The notes under the pieces are model-generated. The model searched no databases. It saw only the letters and a program-made list of their open reading frames with translations, and had not been told where the DNA came from. Of a stretch of DNA of 64,000 nt, positions 1-8,789 are shown in pieces. This stretch comes from Parvularcula sp964219355 (GTDB lineage: Bacteria; Pseudomonadota; Alphaproteobacteria; Caulobacterales; Parvularculaceae): positions 930,001 to 994,000 of the forward strand of contig CAXPOZ010000001.1 in assembly GCA_964219355.1 (NCBI GenBank), given 5' to 3'. Position numbers and translations under genes: made by a program. Numbering within the stretch: position 1 is the stretch's first letter; each line of letters opens with the position of its first letter.

Positions 1-1094
1 AGTATAGCGCCGCAGAACTTTCGGACGGTGAGCGCAATGCATTGCTGATCGCGGGCAGCGTCCTCACCGCTCCGCCAGGAACACTGCTAATTATCGATGA
101 ACCAGAAAGACATCTGCACCGCTCGATCATCTCGCCGCTTTTAAGCCAACTCTTTGAACGTCGATCCGACTGCGGTTTTGTTATCTCAACCCATGACCAT
201 GATCTTCCCTTAGAGGTGACTGGTGCGAGGACGCTGCTGATACGCTCTTGCAATTTCAACGGTCAAAATGTCCGAAGCTGGGATGCAGATGAACTCCCTG
301 CAGAAACGCCGATTGACGATCTCCTCAGGCGTGACCTTCTCGGCGCGCGTAGGAAAATACTGTTCGTTGAAGGGACCGAGAGCAGCTTGGACAAAACGCT
401 TTATAGCCTGATCTTCCCGATGGTGTCAGTGATCCCCAAAGGAAACTGCGGCGATGTTGAGCGCGCCGTAGTCGGCAGTCGAGCGGGAGAAGGCTTTCAT
501 TGGCTTCGGGCGTTTGGAATTGCGGATGGCGATGGCTTCGCACCAGATCAGATCGAAGCCAAACGCCAAAGAGGCGTTTATGCGCTTCCGTTCTATTCGG
601 TCGAGGCGATTTATTTTCACCCACGGATCATCGAGAGGATCGCCGCGCGTCAAGCAGATCTATCAGGTGATAATGCAGATGCGCTAACCGGTAGAGCGCT
701 AGCCGCCGGCGTTGCTGCTGTCGCCGGTCACACTGACCGTCTGAGTCAGAAGGTGGCAAAAAAAGCGGTAAGGAAGTTGATCTTGGATCAGATACCAAAT
801 GACGAAGAGCTTATGGCTGGCCAAGAAATCACGGTTATCAACAGCGCCCAAACTATCCACGCAGCGCGTCAGGCTGAGCTTGACGCTGCGGTTGAAGGCA
901 ATGACTGGGAGACAATCCTCACCAAGTGTCCCGTGCGAGAGTCTGCTGCGCTGGCCAACATCTCAAGCGAACTCGGATTTCGTAAGATCGAGGACTACGA
1001 GAAAGCGGTTCGGCGGCTGTTGGCGCAAGATGATGATGCGCTCACATTTGTGAGGGGTCTTTTTGATAACCTTGCTGATCAATTGGAAGGATGA
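1..1094 (+). CDS. OLD-like ABC ATPase with TOPRIM/DUF4435-like C-terminus (5' end missing)
   Basis: The reading frame is open from base 3, so the start lies outside the window; a TTG at 42 is internal. The visible 363 residues begin with an ABC-type signature (LSDGER), then Walker B (LLIIDEPE, about residue 28) and an H-loop (ISTHDHD). After about residue 110 comes a TOPRIM/DUF4435-like part: FVEGTE, then an acidic IADGDGF motif. This order is that of OLD-family and related ATPase-nuclease proteins, several of which act in phage defence. The Walker A half is off the window. Codons look more AT-rich than in radA, and a repeat-rich spacer follows, which suggests acquired DNA. Family call is fairly safe; a defence role is inference. 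Confidence 0.7.
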   Translation, partial: YSAAELSDGERNALLIAGSVLTAPPGTLLIIDEPERHLHRSIISPLLSQLFERRSDCGFVISTHDHDLPLEVTGARTLLIRSCNFNGQNVRSWDADELPAETPIDDLLRRDLLGARRKILFVEGTESSLDKTLYSLIFPMVSVIPKGNCGDVERAVVGSRAGEGFHWLRAFGIADGDGFAPDQIEAKRQRGVYALPFYSVEAIYFHPRIIERIAARQADLSGDNADALTGRALAAGVAAVAGHTDRLSQKVAKKAVRKLILDQIPNDEELMAGQEITVINSAQTIHAARQAELDAAVEGNDWETILTKCPVRESAALANISSELGFRKIEDYEKAVRRLLAQDDDALTFVRGLFDNLADQLEG

Positions 1095-1422
1095 GAGTCT
1101 GCAATTGGCGAGTCTCTGCTATTGGCCTTCTCACGCTAATGTCTGCATATGAGATCAAACTGCCGTTCACGACACAATTGCTGAATGTCCGTCTTAGGCC
1201 AAACACGGCCACCTTACGTAAGCCCAATCCTTAGCTTTCCTCCCCCTGTGGGGGAGGTGCCCGCAGGGCGGAGGGGGCAGACCGCCCCTAGATTGACGAG
1301 GGATGACTTGCCCCCATCCCCTCGCTTGCGCGAGTGTTAAATGGGGCCCCTGCCCCTTTTAACTCCCCCTCGGGGGAAGAAAGGCGTAGCAGGGAACATC
1401 GTGAGAAGATCAAGGAGACCCC
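1095..1422. repeat. Gene-free spacer with REP-like GC-rich hairpins
   Basis: No convincing gene lies in this 328-base gap. Bases 1095-1230 show nothing recognisable. From about 1236 to 1382 it is packed with short perfect dyads: CCTCCCCC/GGGGGAGG (1239-1246 with 1250-1257), CTCGC/GCGAG (1321-1325 with 1330-1334), a GGGGCCCC palindrome near 1343-1350, and TCCCCC/GGGGGA (1364-1369 with 1372-1377). None is followed by a T-run, so a simple terminator is unlikely. This resembles a dispersed intergenic repeat element. The radA ribosome binding site AAGGAG is at 1412-1417. Confidence 0.5.
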
Positions 1423-2790
1423 ATGGCCCGCGCCACTGACACTTATGTCTGCCAGTCCTGCGGCGCCGTCTATGCCAAATGGGCCGGACGGTGCGACGCC
1501 TGCGGATCATGGAACTCGATCGAGATCGAGGAAGGCGCCAGCGCCCCGCCCGGCAGCCTGTCGGCGAGCGCAGCGGCCAGCAAGGGTCGCGCCATCGAGC
1601 TTGAAACGCTCGACGGGGATGTGAAGGCAGAAGCGCGCCTCCCCACCGGTAATGCCGAATTCGACAGGGCGGTCGGCGGCGGGCTGGTCCCCGGCGGCGC
1701 GCTCCTCATCGGCGGTGACCCCGGGGTGGGCAAATCGACATTGCTGCTCCAGATCGCAACCGGCCTTGCCGAACGCGGTACACGGACGCTTTATCTTTCC
1801 GGCGAGGAAGCGACCGCCCAGATCCGCATGCGGGCAAGGCGGCTGGGGCTCACCAAATCGCCCATGTCGCTCGCCACCGGCACGTCGATGCGCGATATCC
1901 TCGCCACGCTGAAGGCCGAAAAACCGCAGGCCGTCATCATCGATTCGATCCAGACCCTGTGGTCGGACAGCCTGCCCGCCGCGCCTGGTACGGTGACGCA
2001 GGTGCGCTCCTGCGCGCAGGAGCTGGTCCGGTTTGCCAAGAACACAGGCTGCGTCCTCATCCTTGTCGGACATGTCACCAAGGACGGCCAGCTCGCCGGC
2101 CCCCGCGTCGTTGAGCACCTTGTCGATGCGGTCCTTTATTTTGAGGCCGAGACCGGCCGATCCTTCCGCATCCTGAGGGCCGTCAAGAACCGCTTTGGCG
2201 CCGCTCATGAAATCGGCATTTTCGAGATGACCGGCGGGGGCCTGAAAGAAGTTCCCAACCCTTCCGCCCTCTTCCTTGGCGAAGGCGGGGAGCCCGCAAC
2301 GGGGGCTGCGATCTTTGCCGGGATCGAGGGGACACGGCCCCTCCTTTGTGAGTTTCAGGCGCTGGTCAGCCCCTCTACGCTGGGCGCGCCTCGCCGGGCG
2401 GTGGTGGGGTGGGATTCCGCGCGGCTTTCCATGCTGCTCGCTGTTCTTGATACGAGATGCGGCATGGATTTTGGCCGGCATGATGTTTTTCTGAATGTCG
2501 CAGGCGGCCTTCGCATTTCCGAACCCGCCGCGGATCTGGCAGCGGTCGCCGCCCTTCTCTCCTCCCGGCTCGATACGCCGTTGCCGGAGAAACTCGCGAT
2601 TTTCGGGGAGATCGGCCTCTCAGGGGCCGTGCGCGCCGTGCCGCAGATGGACACCCGTATGGCGGAGGCCAGAAAACTCGGCTTCGAAAAGATCCTCTGC
2701 CCGAATGGCGCGGATGGCGACAAGGCCACTTCGCGCCGCCGGGTCGAGCAGGCGGCGGATGTCGTCGCTTACGTCAAAAGCCTCGCCTGA
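1423..2790 (+). CDS. radA: DNA repair protein RadA
   Basis: A 455-residue RecA-like ATPase that helps branch migration and processing of recombination intermediates in the cytoplasm. The N-terminal zinc finger has Cys10, Cys13, Cys24 and Cys27. Walker A (GDPGVGKST) starts near residue 98, the RadA-specific KNRFG motif is at residue 255, and a Lon-protease-like domain fills the C-terminus (about 290-455). Length fits the family. The ATG at 1423 is preceded by AAGGAG six bases upstream. It appears to be transcribed alone or with the kinase gene 130 bases downstream. Confidence 0.97.
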   Translation: MARATDTYVCQSCGAVYAKWAGRCDACGSWNSIEIEEGASAPPGSLSASAAASKGRAIELETLDGDVKAEARLPTGNAEFDRAVGGGLVPGGALLIGGDPGVGKSTLLLQIATGLAERGTRTLYLSGEEATAQIRMRARRLGLTKSPMSLATGTSMRDILATLKAEKPQAVIIDSIQTLWSDSLPAAPGTVTQVRSCAQELVRFAKNTGCVLILVGHVTKDGQLAGPRVVEHLVDAVLYFEAETGRSFRILRAVKNRFGAAHEIGIFEMTGGGLKEVPNPSALFLGEGGEPATGAAIFAGIEGTRPLLCEFQALVSPSTLGAPRRAVVGWDSARLSMLLAVLDTRCGMDFGRHDVFLNVAGGLRISEPAADLAAVAALLSSRLDTPLPEKLAIFGEIGLSGAVRAVPQMDTRMAEARKLGFEKILCPNGADGDKATSRRRVEQAADVVAYVKSLA

Positions 2791-2928
2791 TCCTCCTATA
2801 TTTCCATAATCTCCAACAGGAGAAAGGGTTTGCATGAACCCCAAGCGTGCACCTATATAGCGTGAGGCGGCGGCACTTCACTACGTGATGGTTGTATTTG
2901 CCGCGACGGCTCTGAGAGAGTGAGCTGC

Positions 2929-3978
2929 ATGACTGAGAGGACACTCACAACGGAACCCGCGCCTGAAAATCCGGCCGGGCCCCACCGACAGGATGTTGCG
3001 GAGAGTGAAGTCCGCCTACGGGCTATTCTTGATCATGCGCTGGATGGTGTCATTACGATCAGCGAAGAAGGTACGATCGAATCCCTCAATCCTGCGGCCC
3101 TCAATCTCTTCGGCTATGACGATCACGAAATGATCGGCGCCAATGTCAAAATGCTGATGCCGGATCCATTTCAGGATCATCATGATCAGTATCTGAAGCA
3201 TTATCGCGACACTGGTGAGAAGAAGATTATCGGCATCGGCCGTGAAGTCGTTGGACAGCGGAAGGATGGATCGAAATTCCCTGCCGATCTGTCCATCAGT
3301 GAATTCCGGCTGGGCGAACGCAGGCTCTTTACCGGGATTGTCCGCGATATCTCCGAGCGCAAGGAAGCCGAGGAGAAACGCGACCTCTTGATCGCCGAGT
3401 TGAGCCACCGGGTGAAGAACACGCTCGCAACTGTCATCTCCGTCGCCCAGCGCAGTTTTCATGAAGACGCTTCTTACGCGGCGGGACGCAAATCCTTTGA
3501 GGGGCGCATTCGCGGGCTCGCCCATACGCATAACAGACTGGCAGAATCCAAATGGACCGGCGCAGACCTTCGCAGCACGGTAGAAGATGAGCTTTCTCCG
3601 TACAGGAATGACAAGGCTGAGAATCTTTCTCTGCATGGCCCCGACATCAATCTGACGCCCAAAGGGGCGATCACCCTCGGTATGGCATTTCACGAACTTG
3701 CCACCAATGCCGCCAAATATGGCGCATTATCGGTTGATGAGGGGAAGGTCACGGTCAGCTGGGATGTTTCTGACGACAATGAGCTGCTGGCCATTCAATG
3801 GGCGGAGTCTGGCGGCCCCGCCGTCGAGCCGCCTACGCGCCGCGGGTTCGGGCACATGCTGCTTGAACGCGGCGTCCCTTACGACCTACACGGAACAGTT
3901 GAGCTGAATTTTTATCCAGATGGAGTGACCTGCAATATCGCGGTGCCAACAGACGTCTCCGTCATGCATCCGGAGTGA
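2929..3978 (+). CDS. PAS-domain HWE-family sensor histidine kinase
   Basis: A 349-residue soluble kinase without membrane segments. A PAS domain covers roughly residues 20-145 (RAILDHALDGVITI near the start, PAC-type FTGIVRDISERK at the end). The phosphoacceptor lies in ELSHRVKNTLA (His160), followed by an HWE-type dimerisation helix and an ATPase domain with the N-box HELATNAAKYGAL and a GFGHMLLERG glycine motif. I chose ATG 2929 rather than GTG 2920 because a GAGAGAG purine run lies at 2914-2920. Its stop adjoins the receiver gene, so the two likely form a pair. The signal sensed by the PAS domain cannot be read from sequence. Confidence 0.88.
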   Translation: MTERTLTTEPAPENPAGPHRQDVAESEVRLRAILDHALDGVITISEEGTIESLNPAALNLFGYDDHEMIGANVKMLMPDPFQDHHDQYLKHYRDTGEKKIIGIGREVVGQRKDGSKFPADLSISEFRLGERRLFTGIVRDISERKEAEEKRDLLIAELSHRVKNTLATVISVAQRSFHEDASYAAGRKSFEGRIRGLAHTHNRLAESKWTGADLRSTVEDELSPYRNDKAENLSLHGPDINLTPKGAITLGMAFHELATNAAKYGALSVDEGKVTVSWDVSDDNELLAIQWAESGGPAVEPPTRRGFGHMLLERGVPYDLHGTVELNFYPDGVTCNIAVPTDVSVMHPE

Positions 3979-3983
3979 TAGAT

Positions 3984-4457
3984 ATGCCCCAACAGAAAAT
4001 TCGCACTTCCCAGACACACTATTCAGCCGGCAGCGATATGGGCGGAAACACCAAGCATGGCATGGGGGACGGCAAGGCGAGCAAGCTTGCCGGCAAGCGC
4101 GCACTCGTCGTTGAGGATGAGTTCTTCGTCGCGCTCGAAGTCGAAGAGGCCCTTCAATCCTTTGGCTGCGAGACTGTCGGGCCGTTTCTCAATCTGGAAA
4201 AGGCAATGGCTGCCGCTGACCGCGAGGATTTCGACCTTGCCGTGCTCGATATCAATCTTGATCGTACCATGGCTTATCCGCTTGCGGATGAACTGAATGA
4301 GAAGAAAATTCCGTTCGTCTTCGTCACCGGCTATGCCGAGAACGACCTGCCCGAGAAATACCGGCTTGAAGTTCGGGTACAAAAGCCTTTCGCTTTTTTC
4401 GAGCTGAGGCGGGCCATTGAGGATCGCTTATCCTGGAATGACCCGCCTCGCTCCTGA
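3984..4457 (+). CDS. Single-domain response regulator paired with the HWE kinase
   Basis: A 157-residue protein with a receiver domain and no output domain. Acidic pocket residues are in VVEDEFF, the phosphoacceptor is Asp89 in AVLDINL, the switch Thr is in FVTGYAE and the conserved Lys134 is in VQKPF. About 30 residues at the N-terminus precede the receiver and look unstructured. The ATG at 3984 has GGAG eight bases upstream, inside the end of the kinase gene; a GTG at 3975 would overlap the kinase stop by four bases. Probably the phosphate acceptor, or a phosphate sink, for the upstream kinase. It ends six bases from the convergent DUF2306 gene. Confidence 0.85.
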   Translation: MPQQKIRTSQTHYSAGSDMGGNTKHGMGDGKASKLAGKRALVVEDEFFVALEVEEALQSFGCETVGPFLNLEKAMAAADREDFDLAVLDINLDRTMAYPLADELNEKKIPFVFVTGYAENDLPEKYRLEVRVQKPFAFFELRRAIEDRLSWNDPPRS

Positions 4458-4462
4458 TCGCC

Positions 4463-5278
4463 TCAGAGATATGGCCCCCACATGCGGGTGATGGTCCCGA
4501 AGATGCCGAGCGCCATCAGCGCTGACATCAGAAGGACGAACCCCGCCGCCGCGAGCTTGGCGCCCGCGCTCTGGCTGCGTGTTGCGGCAAAATAGATCTC
4601 AAGCCCGAGAAGCGGCAGCAGAAACGAGCCGTAAGAGATCGCAAAATCGGCATGACCTGAAAGCGTCGAGTTCATCCCTCGCGGTCCCTGATTGCCGATG
4701 ATCCATGCCATGATCATCACCCGAAAAAACCAGACCCCGTTGACCGCCATGAAGAGCCGCATCGCCCATTGACGATGTTGATCGATCTGGCGCCGGATCG
4801 CATAGCGCAGCGCGATACCTGCGAAGATCAGGATGAGAATGCCGTTGATAGTCGTCGGGATGCCGGAAGAAACTGAGAGAAAGGCCCCCCTGCCCCAAAC
4901 CAGCCAGATGCCGCCTATCGCCATGAAAACGGCAAGCGCCATGAAGAGCCGCCCATTCCAGCGGTGAAGAGCGGGGAACCGCCGCCGCAATGGCGGGATC
5001 AGCTGCATCAACCCGCCAAAGGTGATGACGGCGGCAAGGAGGACATGAAGGGCGAACATGATGTTGCCGAGAAGGTCACCCTCGGCATAGCCCATGATAA
5101 TCGGCCGATCGTTCCACGCCGCATATTCGCCGCGCGCCGTCCGGCCGCCATAATAAACGAGGATATAGTAGATGAAGGCGAGCTGCCCCGCTGCCGCCGT
5201 TAGGTACCAAATGACGCCAGAAGTTTTGAGGGCCTTGCCGGGCAGGCGGGCGGACAGTTGATGTCGAGGGGGTTGCAT
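4463..5278 (-). CDS. DUF2306 family membrane protein
   Basis: A 271-residue multi-pass inner-membrane protein with about seven hydrophobic helices. The DUF2306 core is visible: HVLLAAVITFGGLMQL, then LHRWNGRLFM and a later QHRQWAMRLFMA, giving conserved His/Arg in or near membrane segments. The family has no established biochemical role. It is divergent from an AraC-type regulator gene (start 5462) with 183 bases between them, so that regulator may control it. Confidence 0.8.
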   Translation of the reverse strand: MQPPRHQLSARLPGKALKTSGVIWYLTAAAGQLAFIYYILVYYGGRTARGEYAAWNDRPIIMGYAEGDLLGNIMFALHVLLAAVITFGGLMQLIPPLRRRFPALHRWNGRLFMALAVFMAIGGIWLVWGRGAFLSVSSGIPTTINGILILIFAGIALRYAIRRQIDQHRQWAMRLFMAVNGVWFFRVMIMAWIIGNQGPRGMNSTLSGHADFAISYGSFLLPLLGLEIYFAATRSQSAGAKLAAAGFVLLMSALMALGIFGTITRMWGPYL

Positions 5279-5364
5279 CCAGATAGCCTTTCATCTGACC
5301 GGCGAGTATCGCGCGCTGTAGGGTCAGGAATGAGAAGGATGAGCGGCTCTCGTCTCGCTGATTT

Positions 5365-5395
5365 GGAAATCGGCCATTGTTTTTTGGGGATTTCC
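5365..5395. promoter_or_regulatory. Inverted repeat between DUF2306 and AraC-type genes
   Basis: GGAAATC (5365-5371) and GATTTCC (5389-5395) form a perfect seven-base dyad separated by 17 bases that include a T6 run. It sits in the divergent promoter region and could bind the adjacent AraC-type regulator. Position is the only support for this. Confidence 0.3.
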
Positions 5396-5461
5396 GGCAT
5401 CGATTTTGGTCTGGGCCGGACCTAAGTTAGAAGAACCGCCGGGAAGAGGAAGAAGCACGCA

Positions 5462-6508
5462 ATGAGCGCGACACAGGCCATCATGGCAGCCCCGATCCTG
5501 ACCGCCGGACTGGCCCTCTCTTTTCTAGGGACGTCGCGGCAAAAACTGGCCGCCCATCCGGTCCTGATCTATTGGGCGTTGTTCGTGACGGGTGTTTTCA
5601 GCTTCTGCCTTGTCGCGGCAGCGGGAGAGCATCTCGGCCCGCTCCTGCCCATCTTCACTTTTGCGTGCAGTGCGACCTGCGGGATTGCCTGGCTGTTGAC
5701 CCGCTCGCTTTTCCGCCCTGATGGCGGGCGATGGCCGGTCGTTCTGGTCGTCGTTCTTTATCTCACAGGGTTTGTGCTCGACCTGAACGCCGATGCCCCG
5801 GCCAACATTGTCACCGGGGTCGTCTCGAACATCTTCACGCTGATCAGCTCGACGGTGCTGCTTTTGCCGCTGTTTGAACCGCTGGAAGGATTGCGCACGA
5901 CCCTGCCTGCCGAAGAGCGGACTTTCCGCAAGAGGTTCGTTGCGGGCTATGCGCTTCTCTTTACCGCCGCCGTCGTTCTGCAGCGCGAGGTCGCCGCATT
6001 CACCGTCCTTGATTCCATGGTCATCAAGGTCACCTGCGCGGTCTTTGCCGTTGCGGGCGCGAGCATCGCGGTCCGCTACCGGCTGTTCCATCCGCTCCCG
6101 GCAGGCTCTTCCCGCCAGCAGTCCCGGCGCACGCCGCTAGAGGCCGATCACCGGCTCGGCGCGCGGATCTCACAGCTTCTCGAGGCCGAGCAGCTCTTCA
6201 CCAATCCTGAGATCAAGGTGGCGGATCTTTCCGCCGCGCTGGGCGAGCCAGACTATAAAGTCAGTCAGGCGATCACCGGGGCGCTCGGCTATCCGAACTT
6301 CAACAGGCTGATCAATCACCATCGCATTGGGCAAGCCAAAGCCATGCTGGGTGATGAGCACCATGCCGGCCAATCGATCCTGTCGGTCGCGATGGAGTGC
6401 GGCTTTGGCTCGATCGGCCCCTTCAACAGGGCCTTCAAGGAAGAGACAGGGATGACGCCAGGTGCGTATCGGACCGCGGCGCGTTCAGGCGAGCTGCAAA
6501 CCGCCTGA
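5462..6508 (+). CDS. AraC-family transcriptional regulator with membrane N-terminus
   Basis: A 348-residue protein. The first 210 residues contain about seven hydrophobic helices; the C-terminal 100 residues are an AraC/XylS double helix-turn-helix (KVADLSAALGEPDYKVSQAI and SILSVAMECGFGSIGPFNRAFKEETGMTP, the latter given in part here as the signature FNRAFKEETGMTP). This architecture, membrane sensor joined to an AraC DNA-binding domain, is widespread in proteobacteria, so the regulator is probably inner-membrane bound. A GAGGAAG ribosome binding site precedes ATG 5462. Ligand unknown. The divergent DUF2306 gene is the natural candidate target. Confidence 0.87.
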   Translation: MSATQAIMAAPILTAGLALSFLGTSRQKLAAHPVLIYWALFVTGVFSFCLVAAAGEHLGPLLPIFTFACSATCGIAWLLTRSLFRPDGGRWPVVLVVVLYLTGFVLDLNADAPANIVTGVVSNIFTLISSTVLLLPLFEPLEGLRTTLPAEERTFRKRFVAGYALLFTAAVVLQREVAAFTVLDSMVIKVTCAVFAVAGASIAVRYRLFHPLPAGSSRQQSRRTPLEADHRLGARISQLLEAEQLFTNPEIKVADLSAALGEPDYKVSQAITGALGYPNFNRLINHHRIGQAKAMLGDEHHAGQSILSVAMECGFGSIGPFNRAFKEETGMTPGAYRTAARSGELQTA

Positions 6509-6598
6509 CATTGAACACCTGAGAAGTGCAATTCCCCGCTGGCCCAGCCGCGCCGATTGTGACATTACGGACAACAAGTTCCCGGCGGGTAAGGCAGC

Positions 6599-7114
6599 GT
6601 GACCCTGTTTGATCTTTTCATTCTGGCCATTCTGGGTCTTTCCGGCGTTTTTGCCTGGATCCGGGGTTTCACCCGTGAGCTCGTGACACTGGTCGCCATC
6701 GGCTTTGGCGTCATGGCCTGCATGTTCTTCGGGCAAAGCTTCAGCACGCTCTTCGGGGAAGGCACGTTCAGCCAGATCGCTGGCTATGCGACGCTGTTCC
6801 TGATCGTCTTCATCATCGCGCATATCGTCCTTGAGATCGTGCTCGGGCGCTATCTTGGAAAAGAGCCTGTGCGCTTGGATCGCATCGGCGGCGTTATTTA
6901 TGGAATCATAAGGGGTTGGCTCCTGCTGGGGCTGGTGTATCTGGCCCTCAATATCTATTTCGACGAGGACAACCCGCCCGCTTGGCTTGAAAACTCGCTT
7001 CTCAAAGGACCCGTGGTCATCGCCGCCGAGTTCTTTGAAGGCATGGGGCTCCAGCCCCTCGGGACGGAAACAGAACCAGAAGACGGCGAATCGCCGCAGA
7101 ATGAACCGGTCTAG
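6599..7114 (+). CDS. cvpA: CvpA family membrane protein
   Basis: A 171-residue protein with four hydrophobic helices (LFDLFILAILGLSGVFAWIRG at the start, then GFTRELVTL, the typical CvpA N-terminal pattern) and an acidic tail. In other bacteria CvpA is linked to colicin V production and envelope stress, and often sits upstream of purF, as here (69 bases). The GTG start has AAGG about six bases upstream. Identification rests on hydrophobic pattern plus this conserved neighbour. Confidence 0.88.
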   Translation: MTLFDLFILAILGLSGVFAWIRGFTRELVTLVAIGFGVMACMFFGQSFSTLFGEGTFSQIAGYATLFLIVFIIAHIVLEIVLGRYLGKEPVRLDRIGGVIYGIIRGWLLLGLVYLALNIYFDEDNPPAWLENSLLKGPVVIAAEFFEGMGLQPLGTETEPEDGESPQNEPV

Positions 7115-7183
7115 AGCCGTGGGTCGGAAGGGCCTTAGCCGCTTCTCAACCCTTTTCGGGCGATAGCGGTTTTGGAGGCCTGA

Positions 7184-8719
7184 ATGCCCAGCCAGGATAC
7201 CCGCCTTCTCGCGGCCCAGCGCCGTTTCCTTGAACGTGAACAGCGGCGCGCAATCAGTGCCCCGCAATTGCCCCGCGCCCTCAATGAGGAATGCGGCGTC
7301 TTCGGCATGATCGGACATACAGGCGATGCGGCCGGCACCATCGCACTCGGGCTTCACGCTTTGCAGCACCGCGGACAGGAAGCGGCCGGTATCGCCACCT
7401 TTGACGGTGAGCAGTTCTATAATGAAAAAGCGCTCGGCCTCGTCAGCTCGCATTTCATGTCCGAAAAGGTCGTCAGCCAGATCAAGGGCAATTCAGGGAT
7501 CGGGCACACACGATATTCAACGACCGGCGGTTCCGGCCTGCGCAATGTCCAGCCCTTTTACGCCGATCTCGACCGAGGCGGGCTAGCACTCGCCCATAAC
7601 GGCAATCTGACCAATGCCCGCACGCTGCGCACCCAGCTGATCCGTGAGGGGCGCATTTTCCATACGACCTCGGACAGCGAGATTTTCGTCAAGCTGATCT
7701 CGCAATCGCGGCGCCTGTCGATCCCTGAACGGATCATGGACAGCCTGCCCGCCATTGAGGGCGCCTATGCGCTGATTGCGATGACGCATGATGCGATGAT
7801 CGGTGTGCGTGACCCGGTGGGTATCCGCCCGCTCGTCCTCGGCAAGCTCGGCGATGCCCCGGTGCTGGCGTCCGAAACTTGCGCCTTTGATCTGATCGGC
7901 GCGGACTTCATCCGTGAAGTGCAACCCGGCGAGATGGTAATCTGTCGCGCCGATGGCTCGATCGAGAGCCGCCAGATTTTCCCCCCGCAGAGCCATGCCC
8001 GGTCTTGCGTCTTTGAGCTGATCTATTTTGCGCGCCCCAACAGCTTCATCGAGGATGAATGCGTTTATGAGTTGCGCAAACGGCTCGGCGCGCAGCTCGC
8101 AAAAGAATCCCCCGTCGAGGCGGATGTGATCTCCCCCATTCCCGATGGCGGCGTGCCGGCGGCGATCGGCTATGCCAATGAGACGCACCAGTCCTATGAC
8201 ATGGCGCTGATCCGGGGCCACTATGCGGGCCGGACCTTCATCCAGCCGACGCAGGAGCTGCGTGAGCTGGGCGTTGCCCGGAAGCTCTCGCCCAATAAGG
8301 GCGTCGTTGAAGGCAAGCGCGTCGTCCTGATCGATGATTCCATCGTGCGCGGCACGACCTCGAAAAAGCTGACCCGCCTCCTGCGCCGGGCCGGGGCAAA
8401 GGAAGTCCATTTCCGCATCGCTTGCCCGCCGATCCTGTGGCCGGACTATTACGGCATCGATATGCCGAGCCGCGAGGAGCTGATGGCGGCGAATTATACC
8501 GTCGAGGAAATCCGCGAGCATATCGGTGCGGACAGCCTTGCCTTCCTGTCCGTCGATGGGATGTATGAGGCCTTCGGCAAAGGCCCGCGCGATCCTGAAC
8601 GGCCCGCTTATTCGGATCACTGCTTCACGGGCAAATATCCCACTGCGCTGACCGATCTTGACCGCCTGAAGCAGGTCGCGAAAGTCGAGCAGCTCTCTTT
8701 CCTCGCAGAAACGAGCTAA
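7184..8719 (+). CDS. purF: Amidophosphoribosyltransferase
   Basis: The 511-residue enzyme makes 5-phosphoribosylamine from PRPP and glutamine, the first step of purine synthesis. The N-terminal nucleophile is Cys37 in NEECGVFGMIG, so a 36-residue propeptide must be removed; this is longer than in the Bacillus enzyme. Glutaminase motifs (GHTRYSTTG, AHNGNLTN) and the PRPP loop (VVLIDDSIVRGTT) are intact. A GGAGG box precedes ATG 7184. It follows cvpA in the usual order. Confidence 0.97.
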   Translation: MPSQDTRLLAAQRRFLEREQRRAISAPQLPRALNEECGVFGMIGHTGDAAGTIALGLHALQHRGQEAAGIATFDGEQFYNEKALGLVSSHFMSEKVVSQIKGNSGIGHTRYSTTGGSGLRNVQPFYADLDRGGLALAHNGNLTNARTLRTQLIREGRIFHTTSDSEIFVKLISQSRRLSIPERIMDSLPAIEGAYALIAMTHDAMIGVRDPVGIRPLVLGKLGDAPVLASETCAFDLIGADFIREVQPGEMVICRADGSIESRQIFPPQSHARSCVFELIYFARPNSFIEDECVYELRKRLGAQLAKESPVEADVISPIPDGGVPAAIGYANETHQSYDMALIRGHYAGRTFIQPTQELRELGVARKLSPNKGVVEGKRVVLIDDSIVRGTTSKKLTRLLRRAGAKEVHFRIACPPILWPDYYGIDMPSREELMAANYTVEEIREHIGADSLAFLSVDGMYEAFGKGPRDPERPAYSDHCFTGKYPTALTDLDRLKQVAKVEQLSFLAETS

Positions 8720-8789
8720 CCCCGGAAGGCTTTGCCATCAGACGCTTGCCATATTAGGCTGGTGTCTCGAACAAGGACGGCCCTCATCG

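Noticed and set aside
1507..2481. Long minus-strand frame inside radA
   Set aside because: RadA is unambiguous on the plus strand; the antisense frame has no motif.
7583..8620. 345-codon minus-strand frame inside purF
   Set aside because: A shadow of a high-GC third-position pattern; purF is certain.
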